In this document: piece after piece, positions 53,621-64,000 of the stretch
Layout of the letters: each line of letters begins with the position of its first letter
Numbering within the stretch: position 1 is the stretch's first letter
NCBI RefSeq assembly: GCF_039555335.1
Contig: NW_027305503.1
Coordinates: forward strand, 539,501 to 603,500
Reading direction: 5' to 3'
DNA length: 64,000 nt
Source of the DNA: Amphiura filiformis
Lineage: Eukaryota; Echinodermata; Ophiuroidea; Amphilepidida; Amphiuridae
The notes under the pieces: generated by a model
Told to the model about the DNA's origin: nothing
What the model saw: the letters and a program-made list of their open reading frames with translations, nothing else
Databases searched by the model: none
Program-made: the position numbers and the translations under genes

Positions 53621-54639
53621 ATTAGGGAAAGATATGTGCTAGATAGGAAAATTTAAAGTTCAATATTGGGTCACTAGACATATGGGATAACCGGGTTAAT
53701 TGATCAATGGAGGGCACCACTTCAATCCATCAATTGCTAGTAAGGACTGTTTGACAAGGCAATTATACTATCTATAGCTCAAACCCTAATTAAAAAAATT
53801 CCTGTGAGTGATTGTGGCATGGATGGCCACCCCGATATCTGAAAGAATCAGATATTTGTGCTTTTAACCCGCTGTTGACAATTTTTTCAACTGTTGTCCT
53901 ATCATGCCCTTTTGGCTATGCTACTGGTGTGTGGATGGGGTAGATGCACTGTTGTACATATAATTATCTGGCAAGGTATAAATGGAATCATTGGCCCGTT
54001 ACTATTTGTTGTACACCCTTTTGCATCCAGATATCAATGCTCCTAATGAATGCTTTACAAAATCACATATTGTTCACCTACACAAATACCCAGACAGATG
54101 GGTCAAAGTCATATTCCCTAGCTGCTGTCATACATATAGGCCTACAGGGGCGTAGCCAGCTTACTTGGTCGGGGGAGGGGGGTTTTCGGGGGCATAGATG
54201 AAAAAATGCAGTTACATCATACGGTTTTGTTTTTAGACGTGTTAGAAAGGCTGTACATGTCTTCGAGCTTCCAAAAAAGGCTTTATTGTGACGATGTGCG
54301 CGCGCAGAATTTTGTATTTTACACCATTTGCCCATGTCACAGATCATGAAGATCGGGGTGAATTTTGTTGGAAAAATCCCTTTCCTGTTCCTTTGCCCTT
54401 TCGAATGTCTCTTTCATTTTTCGTCAGAGGGGCACAATTTTCGTTCATTTTTTGAACAAACATTAACATTAGTATCAAACCCTTTTATGTTTTTATTTAA
54501 CTTGTGTTTCACGTCATAGAATGAGTTCCATTTTGGGAGTTTAACATCATAATTGGTGTCAAAGTCAAATTGCTCCTAAATATTAAACGATACAACTGTT
54601 AAAATACTCCTCTTTAACCTCAAGCTCAGAGTGGTTTGA

Positions 54640-56660
54640 TCAGAGGTAGTCCGTACAGGACCAACGCAATATTTAGCACTAATAATCAACGCCGTCAGGC
54701 GTTGGTCCTTATAGATTGGTGCTCTACCCCCAGCAGCGCAATCGAATTACCATAAGCAGTGACCTGAACCAACCCAGTTAATGACAACGTAATAACTCCA
54801 AATATGGTTGGTAACCCCGCCCATCATTTAACCGCATCTGTTATGTAACTGGGACGAGTACGCTAGTCATCTCAATCGATTGATTTTGAGATTGCATGGA
54901 TCAAAACACTTCACACTTTTAAAGTAGCTTGGTTTACCAGTGTAGGCCTAAATCGTGATATCATATTGATTTATTTTGTAAAATCAGTGTCATTATAATT
55001 ATATTAGTCTGGTTCTATTTTGGAAATGTGCTTACATAAGCATCAAGCGGCAAGTTGGAACTCCGTGACCCTCAAAAAAGACCCAAAAGACCCTCAAACA
55101 CCCTACATACTCATAGTCATATAGGAGGCAAAAATTAAACATGCTCCAAATTCACTAAAAACATGTCAAATTATTTGTCTGGGTCTTAGGATCAGTGTAA
55201 CATATTTGCACGTAGGACACATAGTTACCAAGTTTTGAGGCTCGACAGGTCCAAGGTCAATTTGCATGCTAGGGGTGAAAAATTAAAAGTTACTCCGATT
55301 TTCGAAAAATGGTTGCAAACTGACATTCTTCAAGTTCAAGGGATTCTTAGATTAATCACTCAATCGTTGGATCATTCAACCAACCAATAAAGTATTCAAC
55401 AAACAATCAAGAAAACAATCAGAATTATTTAATGAATTGATTGATTAATCATTTAAATGATATGGTCATCCTATCAATCAATATAATATAATAATCAAGC
55501 ATTAAACTACTCAACAAGCATCAATTGATAATCATTCGTTTGATTATGATTAACAAATTACATTGTAGTCTCGTAATTAATGTACCGTATCTTGGTGTTA
55601 AAATATCAATCAATTAAGTAATCGAGTCAAGCAACCACTCAATTTATAATCAGTCTCTCAATTGGTAGGTCTTCATGTCTTACACTAGGATCCACAACAT
55701 GCTCATCTAATGTGGGCACAATTTTTTAACCCCAATACATTTGTATATTCATTGAATGACCTTTGAAAATTTGGGTACAAAAACTCATACTCTGCAACTT
55801 GAGGTTAAATTTGCACTATTGAGTATTTAATTGAGGTTATTGAACTTTGTCATTGGGATGAAAATCATGGTATTATACCCCCTTAAAGTAAACAAAATAA
55901 ATGAGTGAAACCCAAAGTTTTTATGAAGCGTGTGTCCTCCAATTCTATATTTTTCTTAAACATGTTAAACGAATAGGCCAACTATCAGGTTGTGCATATG
56001 ACGTATCATACCGTAAATATGGTGGACTCCTCAAATCCATTCAACAAAAGCGTGATTGCTATCTACCGAGACAGTTCGTCTCACACACATAACAAATGCA
56101 CTACGAATAAATAGGTTGATGACAACATTTAATTGAATGGACTGCACTGCACTGATAACGGTGAAGAACATCGGTTCAAATCCTTTGTTTGTAGCCAATC
56201 AATAATTTCAAGCACAACCTCTACAAAAATAGTAACGAATCGTGGTTAACCAGGACAATATTAAATGTAGTGATGACAAAAGGAACTGATTGTGTGCTAC
56301 CTACAGGTCAGTGAACTGAGGGTAAAACCGAGTATTATAATAGCATTAACACATATGCAACTGAAGAGGACTAATAATCAATTTTGTTACGCAATACTGG
56401 TGTCAATCCCAAGCTAGAAGCTAGTGTTCTGGTAGCAGGTAGGCAAGCCACACCTACTGACAGCTATTGATGATATTCAGTCGATCGGATTGGCTGAATA
56501 TCATTAGTAGCTGTCAGTAGGCGTGGTTAATCAGTTGACATTTCCCCCGACTTTCCGGGAAGGATTTGTCGAATGTAGAAGGACCCACGCCTGACGGCGT
56601 GGACTATCGTACTAAATGGAGCGTGGTCCTCCTTGAAGGACTAATCAGAGGTAGTGTGTT
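54640..56660. other. No gene seen; scattered hairpins and AATCA-rich stretch
   Basis: Hairpins: 'aggaccaacgc'/'gcgttggtcct' (54658-54706), 'cctactgacagct'/'agctgtcagtagg' (56453-56522) and 'aggacccacgcc'/'ggcgtggactat' (56580-56610). 'atcagaggtagt' occurs at both 54640 and 56645. 55320-55680 is a degenerate AATCA/TCAAT-rich stretch. 56005-56215 is the inverse partner of 39265-39475. These may be parts of one or more decayed elements. Confidence 0.5.
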
Positions 56661-57430
56661 GGCGCCTGCCCCGCCCTGCTAATGGGATGTACCAGATGGG
56701 TTACGACTAATAAGTGAAGAGGGTAGAGGGTGGGTAGCGTGTGTCACAATGGGTATATGCACGAGTACGAGTGACAGGTGTATTGAGGATGTGGCACTTT
56801 TACCAAGGGAAGTATTGGATGTCAGATGTGTAACTACTTGAGAATAAAGGACTATGAATAGGTGCGACAGGATAACCTACGGGATTATCTCAAGGATATA
56901 ATTCCGTTCTTCCTCCTTCTTTTTCAACTTTCCTGGTTGAGTCGTATAGTGTTCCTCTCTTAGCGTGAAGCGGACAAGAGATGATGCATTTCCCCAAATT
57001 AACATGACTAGAATTTTAACCAGATTCTAGTCAAATAGATTCAAATAAATAGAAAGGATTCGAATCAACTGTAACAAGTAAACTATTCATTTTCTGACAA
57101 GTGACCTCTTCATTTTTGAATAGAATTTGGATCATTTATTTGAATAGAATTTTCTATTCATTTTGAATAGATCTCTTAAGTGCCCGGCGTACATGTTTAC
57201 CTATTCAAATTTGAATAGATTCTATTCATTTTTGAATAGGTATTTTTTAGAGTGTATGTAAAGGAATGTTAAGTAATTTTAAGCATACACAAATGTAACA
57301 TTAAGTATTACACTTGGAATAAATGTAACTGTATATTACACTACGCACATACGGTTATGTCGTATTTAATAGAATGTAATAAAGTTAAAACCACTATAAG
57401 CAACAACTACAGTGTTTACATATAAGTTTG

Positions 57431-58063
57431 TTAAGGGTTCTGGAATGAGCGTTTTAAGCGTTTCGACAGTATTTTTTGTGGGACATGAGAGCACATCAGA
57501 CAAATCGAATTGCATTTTGAATACAAAGAATGTCTTTCTGATATCAAATAATTTTCATTTTTTGAAATTCACGATATAATACAAACTTTATAACAAATTA
57601 CTAAAATATTTTTCACATTTTTGATATATAACAGTCCTCGAAGTAAATGTTATAAATCTAATGATATATTCTTAAAGTGTATGTAGCTGGGAGGAAAAGC
57701 AGATGATCAATTGAACATTTTGACCTTTTATATTGAAGATATGGACTTTTTCCCCAAAAGACCTAATTTTCAAAAGGTCAAAATTTTCAATTGATCGTTG
57801 GCTTTTCATCCCACCTACATACACTTTAAGTATAAATCGTCAGATTTATAAAATTTACTTCGAGTACTGTTAAATATCAAAAATGTCAATTTTTAATGAT
57901 TTGCCATAAAATGTGTATTACATTGCGAATTTAAAAAAAAAAAATCAAATTTATTTGATATCAGAAGGACATTCTTCGTATTCAGAATGCAATTCGATAT
58001 GTCTGATGTGCTACTAATGTCCCACAATAAATACTGTCCAAACGTTCATACATCATCCCTTAA
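57431..58063. mobile_element. TTAA-flanked palindromic foldback element, copy 2
   Basis: Starts TTAAGGGTTCTGGAATGAGC and ends AACGTTCATACATCATCCCT then TAA. Arms are inverse copies, as in 32784-33448, with 'catcagacaaatcgaattgc' facing its mirror. A slightly shorter central part than copy 1. Confidence 0.85.
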
Positions 58064-58439
58064 CATTATTTTGTAAATTCTGGAGAACAACCAAACCAAA
58101 GTCAACCTTTTTCCTAACTTCTCTACATTAATTACTGTGTAGAAATCAAGAAAGTAATTGTTGTTTTTAAAAATCAAGTGTTAATAAATGTTAAGAAAAA
58201 TAAAGGGCAAATTTACCGTGTGTTAAAATAGTCCAGTTTCGCAAGCGTCCTTTCCTGGTAGGTTAAACCGGTGAGAGCGAGTAAAGCCGACGATCCAACA
58301 AAAGTAAATGATTGCATTTAGCTGCATGTATCTTGAGAGTTAACATTATACAACGACACCAAGTTGGACGAATTAAAAGTTCTACGCATGTCTGATTTAA
58401 CCTTTTGTATGGTAGGCAGGGCTTGCTGCAACAGGTGAC

Positions 58440-58540
58440 TTCATGGATTCCAAGGACATGGTGTCCGAGGCCAAGGACAACCCTCCGAGGCCAAGGACTT
58501 TTGTCTCCGAGGCCAAGGCTAAGGCCAAGGACCAAGGACT
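58440..58540. repeat. (GAGGCCAAGGAC)n minisatellite
   Basis: A 12-bp unit CCGAGGCCAAGGAC in variable form. Related arrays at 59640-59815 end with GAGGACTACAACACTGATTC, linking this family to the GAGTCC arrays, which share the CAACACTG flank. Confidence 0.8.
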
Positions 58541-58992
58541 TTCATAATAATGAACCATACTAAACCACGCCCGATCGGGGCTCATAGTGTCGTCAAAATA
58601 AGGCAATTTTATATACACATTAAATAATGCTGCACGGCAAGCCTATTTATAGAACTTTATAAAATAAACATGGCTAAAATGGGCTTTTTATCCTAGTTTC
58701 AACCAACAAAACCCAAGTATGTTGTATTTTTCAAACTTGTTCATCATCTCGGTTTGTTTCGTTGTCTTATCTAGACCAGATGCATCTATATAAGTAGCGA
58801 AGATTAAAATATAACACGCTTATGTGTTTGATCCGCATATCTGCCATTTTGATGTCAAAAAGCTATACAGTTATGTGGTATGTGCGACAAAGCAGCCTAA
58901 AATGGGCATCTATATTAAGATCAAATGCAGCAAAATGTAGCTGATGAGAAAACCAAAATAGATCAAATCAATTTGATCACAGTTAATCGAAA

Positions 58993-59310
58993 CCCCGGGG
59001 GGCACTCAACGGAAATTTTGTTAGGGGTGTGCGGCGCGGAGCGCCAAACTTTGGGAACTAAGAACTGATCAAAATAGGGGCTTGATGAACTGAAATTTCG
59101 GCCAAATTATAGGCTTTGGAGCTTTAAAAAAGTCCTAAATTTTCCAAATTTCGACTAAAGACCTACAATTGTCAGAGTTTGAGCCTCAAAGAACTGGAAC
59201 ATGATCCAAATATGGGTCTTAAGAAACTGCCTGAGAGCCTGAAAAAATGGACCCTTGACCGCCGCACATTCCCATACCACATTAACATGTGAGTACCCCC
59301 TCCGGGATCG
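58993..59310. mobile_element. Element with CCCCGGGGGGCACTCAA ends
   Basis: Starts CCCCGGGGGGCACTCAACGG and ends GAGTACCCCCTCCGGGATC. The interior includes 'gcggcgcggagcgcc' and 'gacccttgaccgccgcac'. 24964-25312 is its inverse relative. No ORF. Confidence 0.7.
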
Positions 59311-59639
59311 AAACACGTCCTACAGTAACTTCCAATGAGTTTCTTTTATTTAAGGAACCTCTTGTGTCAATTTGATATTCGTATTTTAGGAATCATTGGC
59401 CGAGTGGAATTTTAATATAAAACCACATAATATTTGGCCTGCATGTGCATGTTTTGAAAAAGCAAAGATGAGTGCACCAAAATATTGACATACTTTTTGT
59501 ATTTCAATCAGGTACAATAAAAAAACTATCCTTATCATGTTTCTCTAAAAAGTTATAATTGATAAACAGCAGAATGTGTAACTCTATCACTCTTTTAACA
59601 TTTGCCTGAATTTTTGATGATTGTGCCAATTTTGCCTGT

Positions 59640-59815
59640 CCTTGTCGGGTCCTTGTTGTCGAGGACCAAGGACTTTGAGGTCCAAGGCCGAGGCCAAGGC
59701 CAAGGACTACACATCCGAGGCCAAGGACTACATGTCCGAGGAACAGGACTTCAAAACCTGTCCTCGAGGAGTCCTCGAGGCCAAGGACAGTACTCGAGGA
59801 CTACAACACTGATTC
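59640..59815. repeat. (GAGGCCAAGGAC)n minisatellite, second array
   Basis: Variable units of 'gaggccaaggac(ta)' followed by 'gaggactacaacactgattc'. ORFs across it are artefacts. Confidence 0.8.
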
Positions 59816-60576
59816 CAGTTCATGGACTGCATGTAACCATGCACTGATCATGCATTATCATATCAGTTGCTGCGAATATATTCACAAATTTAAGTTTATT
59901 CGTTTCATCTTTATTCAAACTACAACAAAGTTACGTCTTCACAGAGCTTGAAACATATAGCAAAAGTTGAAACAGTGGCGTAGATTTAAGATTTGGCAAA
60001 ATATGAGGGGGTATCCACCACCATCTAGAATGATGTATAGCATTTATAGCAGGTGTACCTTATAGATATGGGTGCTTCAACAAAACGCAGAGTGTAACGT
60101 CCAAATATCGCAACAGGGTGGATATATGGACTTTTAAAGTTGGATAAGAAGCATATGGAATACTCTGACTCATAATGATAGTTTTTATGGGATCCTATAT
60201 TATACATTTAACAAGAATAATCTTTAAAAAAACAAAGTTCACGGATCAGGTGTATAGTAACTTCTTCCAACTTTCATATCTAACTAACTGTGTACTGACT
60301 TGATAATAAATAAGTGATTTGAGGGGGAGGGCCATAAGGATCCTGACTCTGGAAAATATATTTTTTTAATCATTCTGAATTTAGGTTTTCAAGCCACTTA
60401 CAGGAAATATTTTTAGCCTTGTACTGATCGAACTTTATTCATGGTGTGCAGCAATCCCTGCAGGTCCAGATTGACACATTCTAGGCCTATATCACACCCA
60501 TGATGCATTAACTGCTATTTTCAATAGTTAGAATGTCAGGTATAATCAATACTACACATTCATGACATTGCTATTT

Positions 60577-60703
60577 TTATTTATTTTTATTTTTATTAGA
60601 TCTTATTTTGCCTGGGGAACAAACTCAGTGGTCCACACTGATTTCCAGTCTGGCCCAGGGGTCAAACAAAATACATCAAAATACAAATGAAATACATACA
60701 AAG
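60577..60703 (-). mobile_element. LINE 3' tail inserted in the first satellite unit
   Basis: The first satellite unit is split between 'gacattgctat' and 'cttcagtagatagc' by about 127 bp. On the minus strand it reads 'cccaggcaaaataagatct' followed by an AATAAA-rich simple tail, like 16625-16745. Confidence 0.6.
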
Positions 60704-61090
60704 AATCTTCAGTAGATAGCACCTTCGTGCAATACATTGCAGTTTCCTGTAGCTCGTAGGTTATCTCAAATTTTACTGATTTCAGTTGACACCAGTTTAC
60801 TTTGGCGAGAATCATTACAAACTGCTATGTTCAATAGTTAGCATGTCAGGTATAGTCAATACTACACATTCATGACATTGCTATCTTCAGTAGATAGCAC
60901 CTTCGTGCAATACATTGCAGTTTCCTGTAGCTCGTAGGTTATCTCAAATTTTACTGATTTCAGTTGACACCAGTTTACTTTGGCGAGAATCATTACAAAC
61001 TGCTATTTTCAATAGTTAGCATGTCAGGTATAGTCAATACTACACATTCATGACATTGCTATCTTCAGTAGATAGCACCTTCGTGCAATA

Positions 61091-62386
61091 CAGTGTGGGC
61101 CAAAAACAACTTTACCCAATTTCAGAGGGTGGTTGCTCGAATTGTAGAAGAGCTATTCATAATATTGTTACATATTCTAAATGTATATATTTCTAAAAGT
61201 ATGTGATGAAGAAATGAAAGCAAAAGAAGCCAAATTAACAAAATGGTGCTAGTTTTACGTCCGAGGGTCAAAAATCACTTTGTCCACACGTAATTCAATG
61301 CTATGTGTCCGATTGCTATAAAGAGTACGGCATACATGCATTAGGCATACATGTAATTAGCTTGTCTTTAAAAAGTGATGATTGTTTTACATGCATGAAA
61401 GAAATACAATCGATTTTAACCCCAATTTACTTGTCATGTACTCGAACTTCACTCCTGTTATTGACCAACAATTAGCATAAAAAATACACAATTACAAAGA
61501 TTTTATCTGCTGCAATTTTTGAATTTTAAATAGGCCTTCGTGCATTTTGTGACTACGTGGCTTATTTCTAAATAGGTTTGCAAGGTGTCAAGATAAGGCA
61601 ATTCACAACACAAGAGTTGACTTTTATGGCAGAGGTATACTTAATTAAGAACAGAAAGCTTTTTGGTAGTGCAGCGTCAATTTCGGATTCGTTTCCCGAA
61701 CGTAAGATCCCACCGAAACCTACCATAACTCTACATACGAACAACTTTCACAACCTCGGAAGTGTGATGAATAGATGAAGCACGGAGCGGACGTCCAAGA
61801 ACTGGTCGTTCAGCTGCAAATATTGCAGCGGTTCAAAGGGAACTTGCAGCTAACCCCAGAGTCAGTTGTCAACGCAACAATTTGCCGAACATACCACGAA
61901 CGCAATAACTTCAATAACTTCAAACTTTCTTGTAGATAACATTTCGTAATGACAAAAAATCAGGTCTGAGGTTACAATTGCTTTGCGCATATTGTGTTTA
62001 TCTTTGCAGCATGAAAGCTGCATATCATGACGAAATATCATAGCTTGACATTTAAATTGTTCATGTTTGATTTATTTGATTGTGTTATATAAAATTGCTG
62101 AACAACTTTGTGCGTATACTGAGTGGTTCTCATTCTTTTTCGAACTCGCCATGGCAAGTGATGCGACGCGACAGCTAGTAGGCCTTCGCGTGGACAAAGT
62201 TAATTTTGACTCTTTGATTTAAAACTAGCGTCACGTTTTTAATTTAATACATTTTTGGATAGTTTTTTCACCAAATACTTTAAAGAAGATGTTCTTTACG
62301 AATATGTGAAAACAATTTGCAGCAGTTTTTTCAATTTTGAGATATGAACCTTTAAAATTGGGTAAAGTTGTTTTTGGCTCACACTG
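61091..62386 (+). mobile_element. Tc1/mariner-like element inserted in the satellite
   Basis: Starts CAGTGTGGGCCAAAAACAAC and ends in the inverse (GTTGTTTTTGGCTCACACTG). TA lies on both sides (61089-61090 and 62387-62388). Removing it restores a satellite unit of normal length. About 1.3 kb with only a partial transposase, so non-autonomous. Confidence 0.93.
61578..61908 (+). pseudogene. Transposase N-terminal DNA-binding region fragment
   Basis: The first frame reads FTTQELTFMAEVYL, then SDSFPERKIPPKPTITLHTN and NFHNLGSVM; a frame change leads to DEARSGRPRTGRS and NIAAVQRELAANPRVSCQRN. This is the pattern of the DUF4817-type helix-turn-helix region found at the N-terminus of some mariner-like transposases (FxxxE...FP.R..P...TI...F...GSV.D..RSGRPRT). 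The catalytic DDE domain is not seen in the rest of the element. Confidence 0.75.
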
Positions 62387-64000
62387 TACATTGCAGTTTC
62401 TTGTAGCTCGTAGGTTATCTCAAATTTTACTGATTTCAGTTGACACCAGTTTACTTTGGCGAGAATCATTACAAACTGCTATTTTCAATAGTTAGCATGT
62501 CAGGTATAGTCAATACTACACATTGATGACATTGCTATCTTCAGTAGATAGCACCTTCGTGCAATACATTGCAGTTTCCTGTAGCTCGTAGGTTATCTCA
62601 AATTTTACCGATTTCAGATGACACCAGTTTAGTTTGGCGAGAATCATTACAAACTGCTATTTTCAATAGTTAGCATGTCAGGTATAGTCTATACTACACA
62701 TTCATGACATTGCTATCTTCACTAGATAGCACCTTCGTGCAATACATTGCAGTTTCCTGTAGCTCGTAGGTTATCTCAAATTTTACTGATTTATGTTGAC
62801 ATCAGTTTAGTTTGGCGAGAATCATTACAAACTGCTATTTTCAATAGTTAGCATGTCAGGTGTAGTCAATACTACACATTCATGACATTGCTATCTTCAG
62901 TAGATAGCACCTTCGTGCAATACATTGCAGTTTCCTGTAGTTCGTAGGTTATCTCAAATTTTACTGATTTCAGTTGACACCAGTTTACTTTGGCGAGAAT
63001 CATTACAAACTGCTATTTTCAATAGTTAGCATGTCAGGTATAGTCAATACTACACATTCATGACATTGCTATCTTCAGTAGATAGCACCTTCGTGCAATA
63101 CATTGCAGTTTCCTGTAGCTCGTAGGTTATCTCAAATTTTACCGATTTCAGATGACACCAGTTTAGTTTGGCGAGAATCATTACAAACTGCTATTTTCAA
63201 TAGTTAGCATGTCAGGTATAGTCAATACTACACATTCATGACATTGCTATCTTCAGTAGATAGCACCTTCGTGCAATACATTGCAGTTTCCTGTAGCTCG
63301 TAGGTTATCTCAAATTTTGCTGATTTATGTTGACACCAGTTTAGTTTGGCGAGAATCATTACAAACTGCTATTTTCAATAGTTAGCATGTCAGGTGTAGT
63401 CAATACTACACATTCATGACATTGCTATCTTCAGTAGATAGCACCTTCGTGCAATACATTGCAGTTTCTTGTAGCTCGTAGGTTATCTCAAATTTTACTG
63501 ATTTCAGTTGACACCAGTTTAGTTTGGCGAGAATCATTACAAACTGCTATTTTCAATAGTTAGCATGTCAGATATAGTCAATACTACACATTCATGACAT
63601 TGCTATCTTCAGTAGATAGCACCTTCGTGCAATACATTGCAGTTTCTTGTAGCTCGTAGGTTATCTCAAATTTTACTGATTTCAGTTGACACCAGTTTAG
63701 TTTGGCGAGAATCATTACAAACTGCTATTTTCAATAGTTAGCATGTCAGGTATAGTCAATACTACACATTCATGACATTGCTATCTTCACTAGATAGCAC
63801 CTTCGTGCAATACATTGCAGTTTCCCGTAGCTCCTAGGTTATCTCAAATTTTACTGATTTCAGTTGACACCAGTTTACTTTGGCGAGAATCATTACAAAC
63901 TGCTATTTTCAATAGTTAGCATGTCAGGTATAGTCAATACTACACATTCATGACATTGCTATCTTCACTAGATAGCACCTTCGTGCAATACATTGCAGTT

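Larger units (their letters stand above)
60511..64000. repeat. 178-bp satellite array, continuing beyond the window
   Basis: The motif TACATTGCAG recurs at 60733, 60911, (61089, interrupted), 62387, 62565, 62743, 62921, 63099, 63277, 63455, 63633, 63811 and 63989. Every uninterrupted spacing is exactly 178 bp, with no indel. A partial unit starts the array near 60511. Units differ by a few substitutions; some differences recur every third unit. No ORF crosses the units consistently. Confidence 0.97.

Noticed and set aside
53330..53625. Two overlapping Lys/Arg- and Gly-rich ORFs
   Set aside because: Low-complexity translation of a G-rich repeat fragment with a hAT-like end; no domain.
60511..64000. 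Could the regular 178-bp repeats be a CRISPR array?
   Set aside because: The whole unit repeats, with no short repeat plus unique spacer pattern, and the setting is eukaryotic; it is a satellite.

Overview
This is an AT-rich, intron-containing animal nuclear sequence that is mostly transposable-element debris. No bacterial features are present (no operons, no long uninterrupted ORF series, no Shine-Dalgarno sites). The repeat spectrum (RTE-, CR1/jockey- and Penelope-type retroelements, TTAA-flanked foldback elements, and clusters of the palindrome TAGGCCTA) suggests a marine invertebrate deuterostome, most likely an echinoderm or hemichordate. That assignment is an inference from repeat style and gene structure, not from a species-diagnostic sequence.

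Two protein-coding genes can be reconstructed from splice sites and reading phase. (1) A two-exon, plus-strand galactose 3-O-sulfotransferase family gene (10466-10565 joined to 12157-13484). It encodes a type II Golgi membrane protein of about 475 residues whose last ~25 residues are encoded by a TTTA microsatellite. (2) A minus-strand SLC30/ZnT zinc transporter of the ZnT2/3/8 group. Seven exons spread over 48543-30833 join with consistent phase into a 361-residue protein if the ATG at 48491 is used. Both His/Asp zinc-site pairs and the C-terminal cytoplasmic domain are present; a further 5' exon upstream is likely.

Layout. 1-10.4 kb: duplicated and foldback repeats, one reverse-transcriptase fragment. 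10.4-13.5 kb: the sulfotransferase gene, with a G-run-rich element in its intron. 13.5-30.4 kb: microsatellites and many short inverted-repeat elements. 30.8-48.5 kb: the zinc transporter, whose introns hold a SINE, several MITE-like elements and two opposite-facing copies of a 1.2-kb element that bracket exon 5. 49.1-49.6 kb: a short Penelope-like insertion keeping only its GIY-YIG endonuclease domain between inverted repeats. 50.2-52.9 kb: an RTE-like insertion with a 10-bp target duplication nested inside an older antisense non-LTR element. 53-60.4 kb: more repeats and minisatellites. 60.5-64 kb: a 178-bp satellite array without length variation, containing a three-monomer higher-order pattern and interrupted by a Tc1/mariner-like element at a TA site. 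The array runs off the end of the window.

The two genes have no evident functional link beyond both being secretory-pathway membrane proteins. I found no convincing undescribed multi-gene system. The most novel-looking items are structural: the inverted element pair around zinc-transporter exon 5, the GIY-YIG mini-unit, the satellite's higher-order order, and a MITE-like family that appears to carry a promoter-like module.
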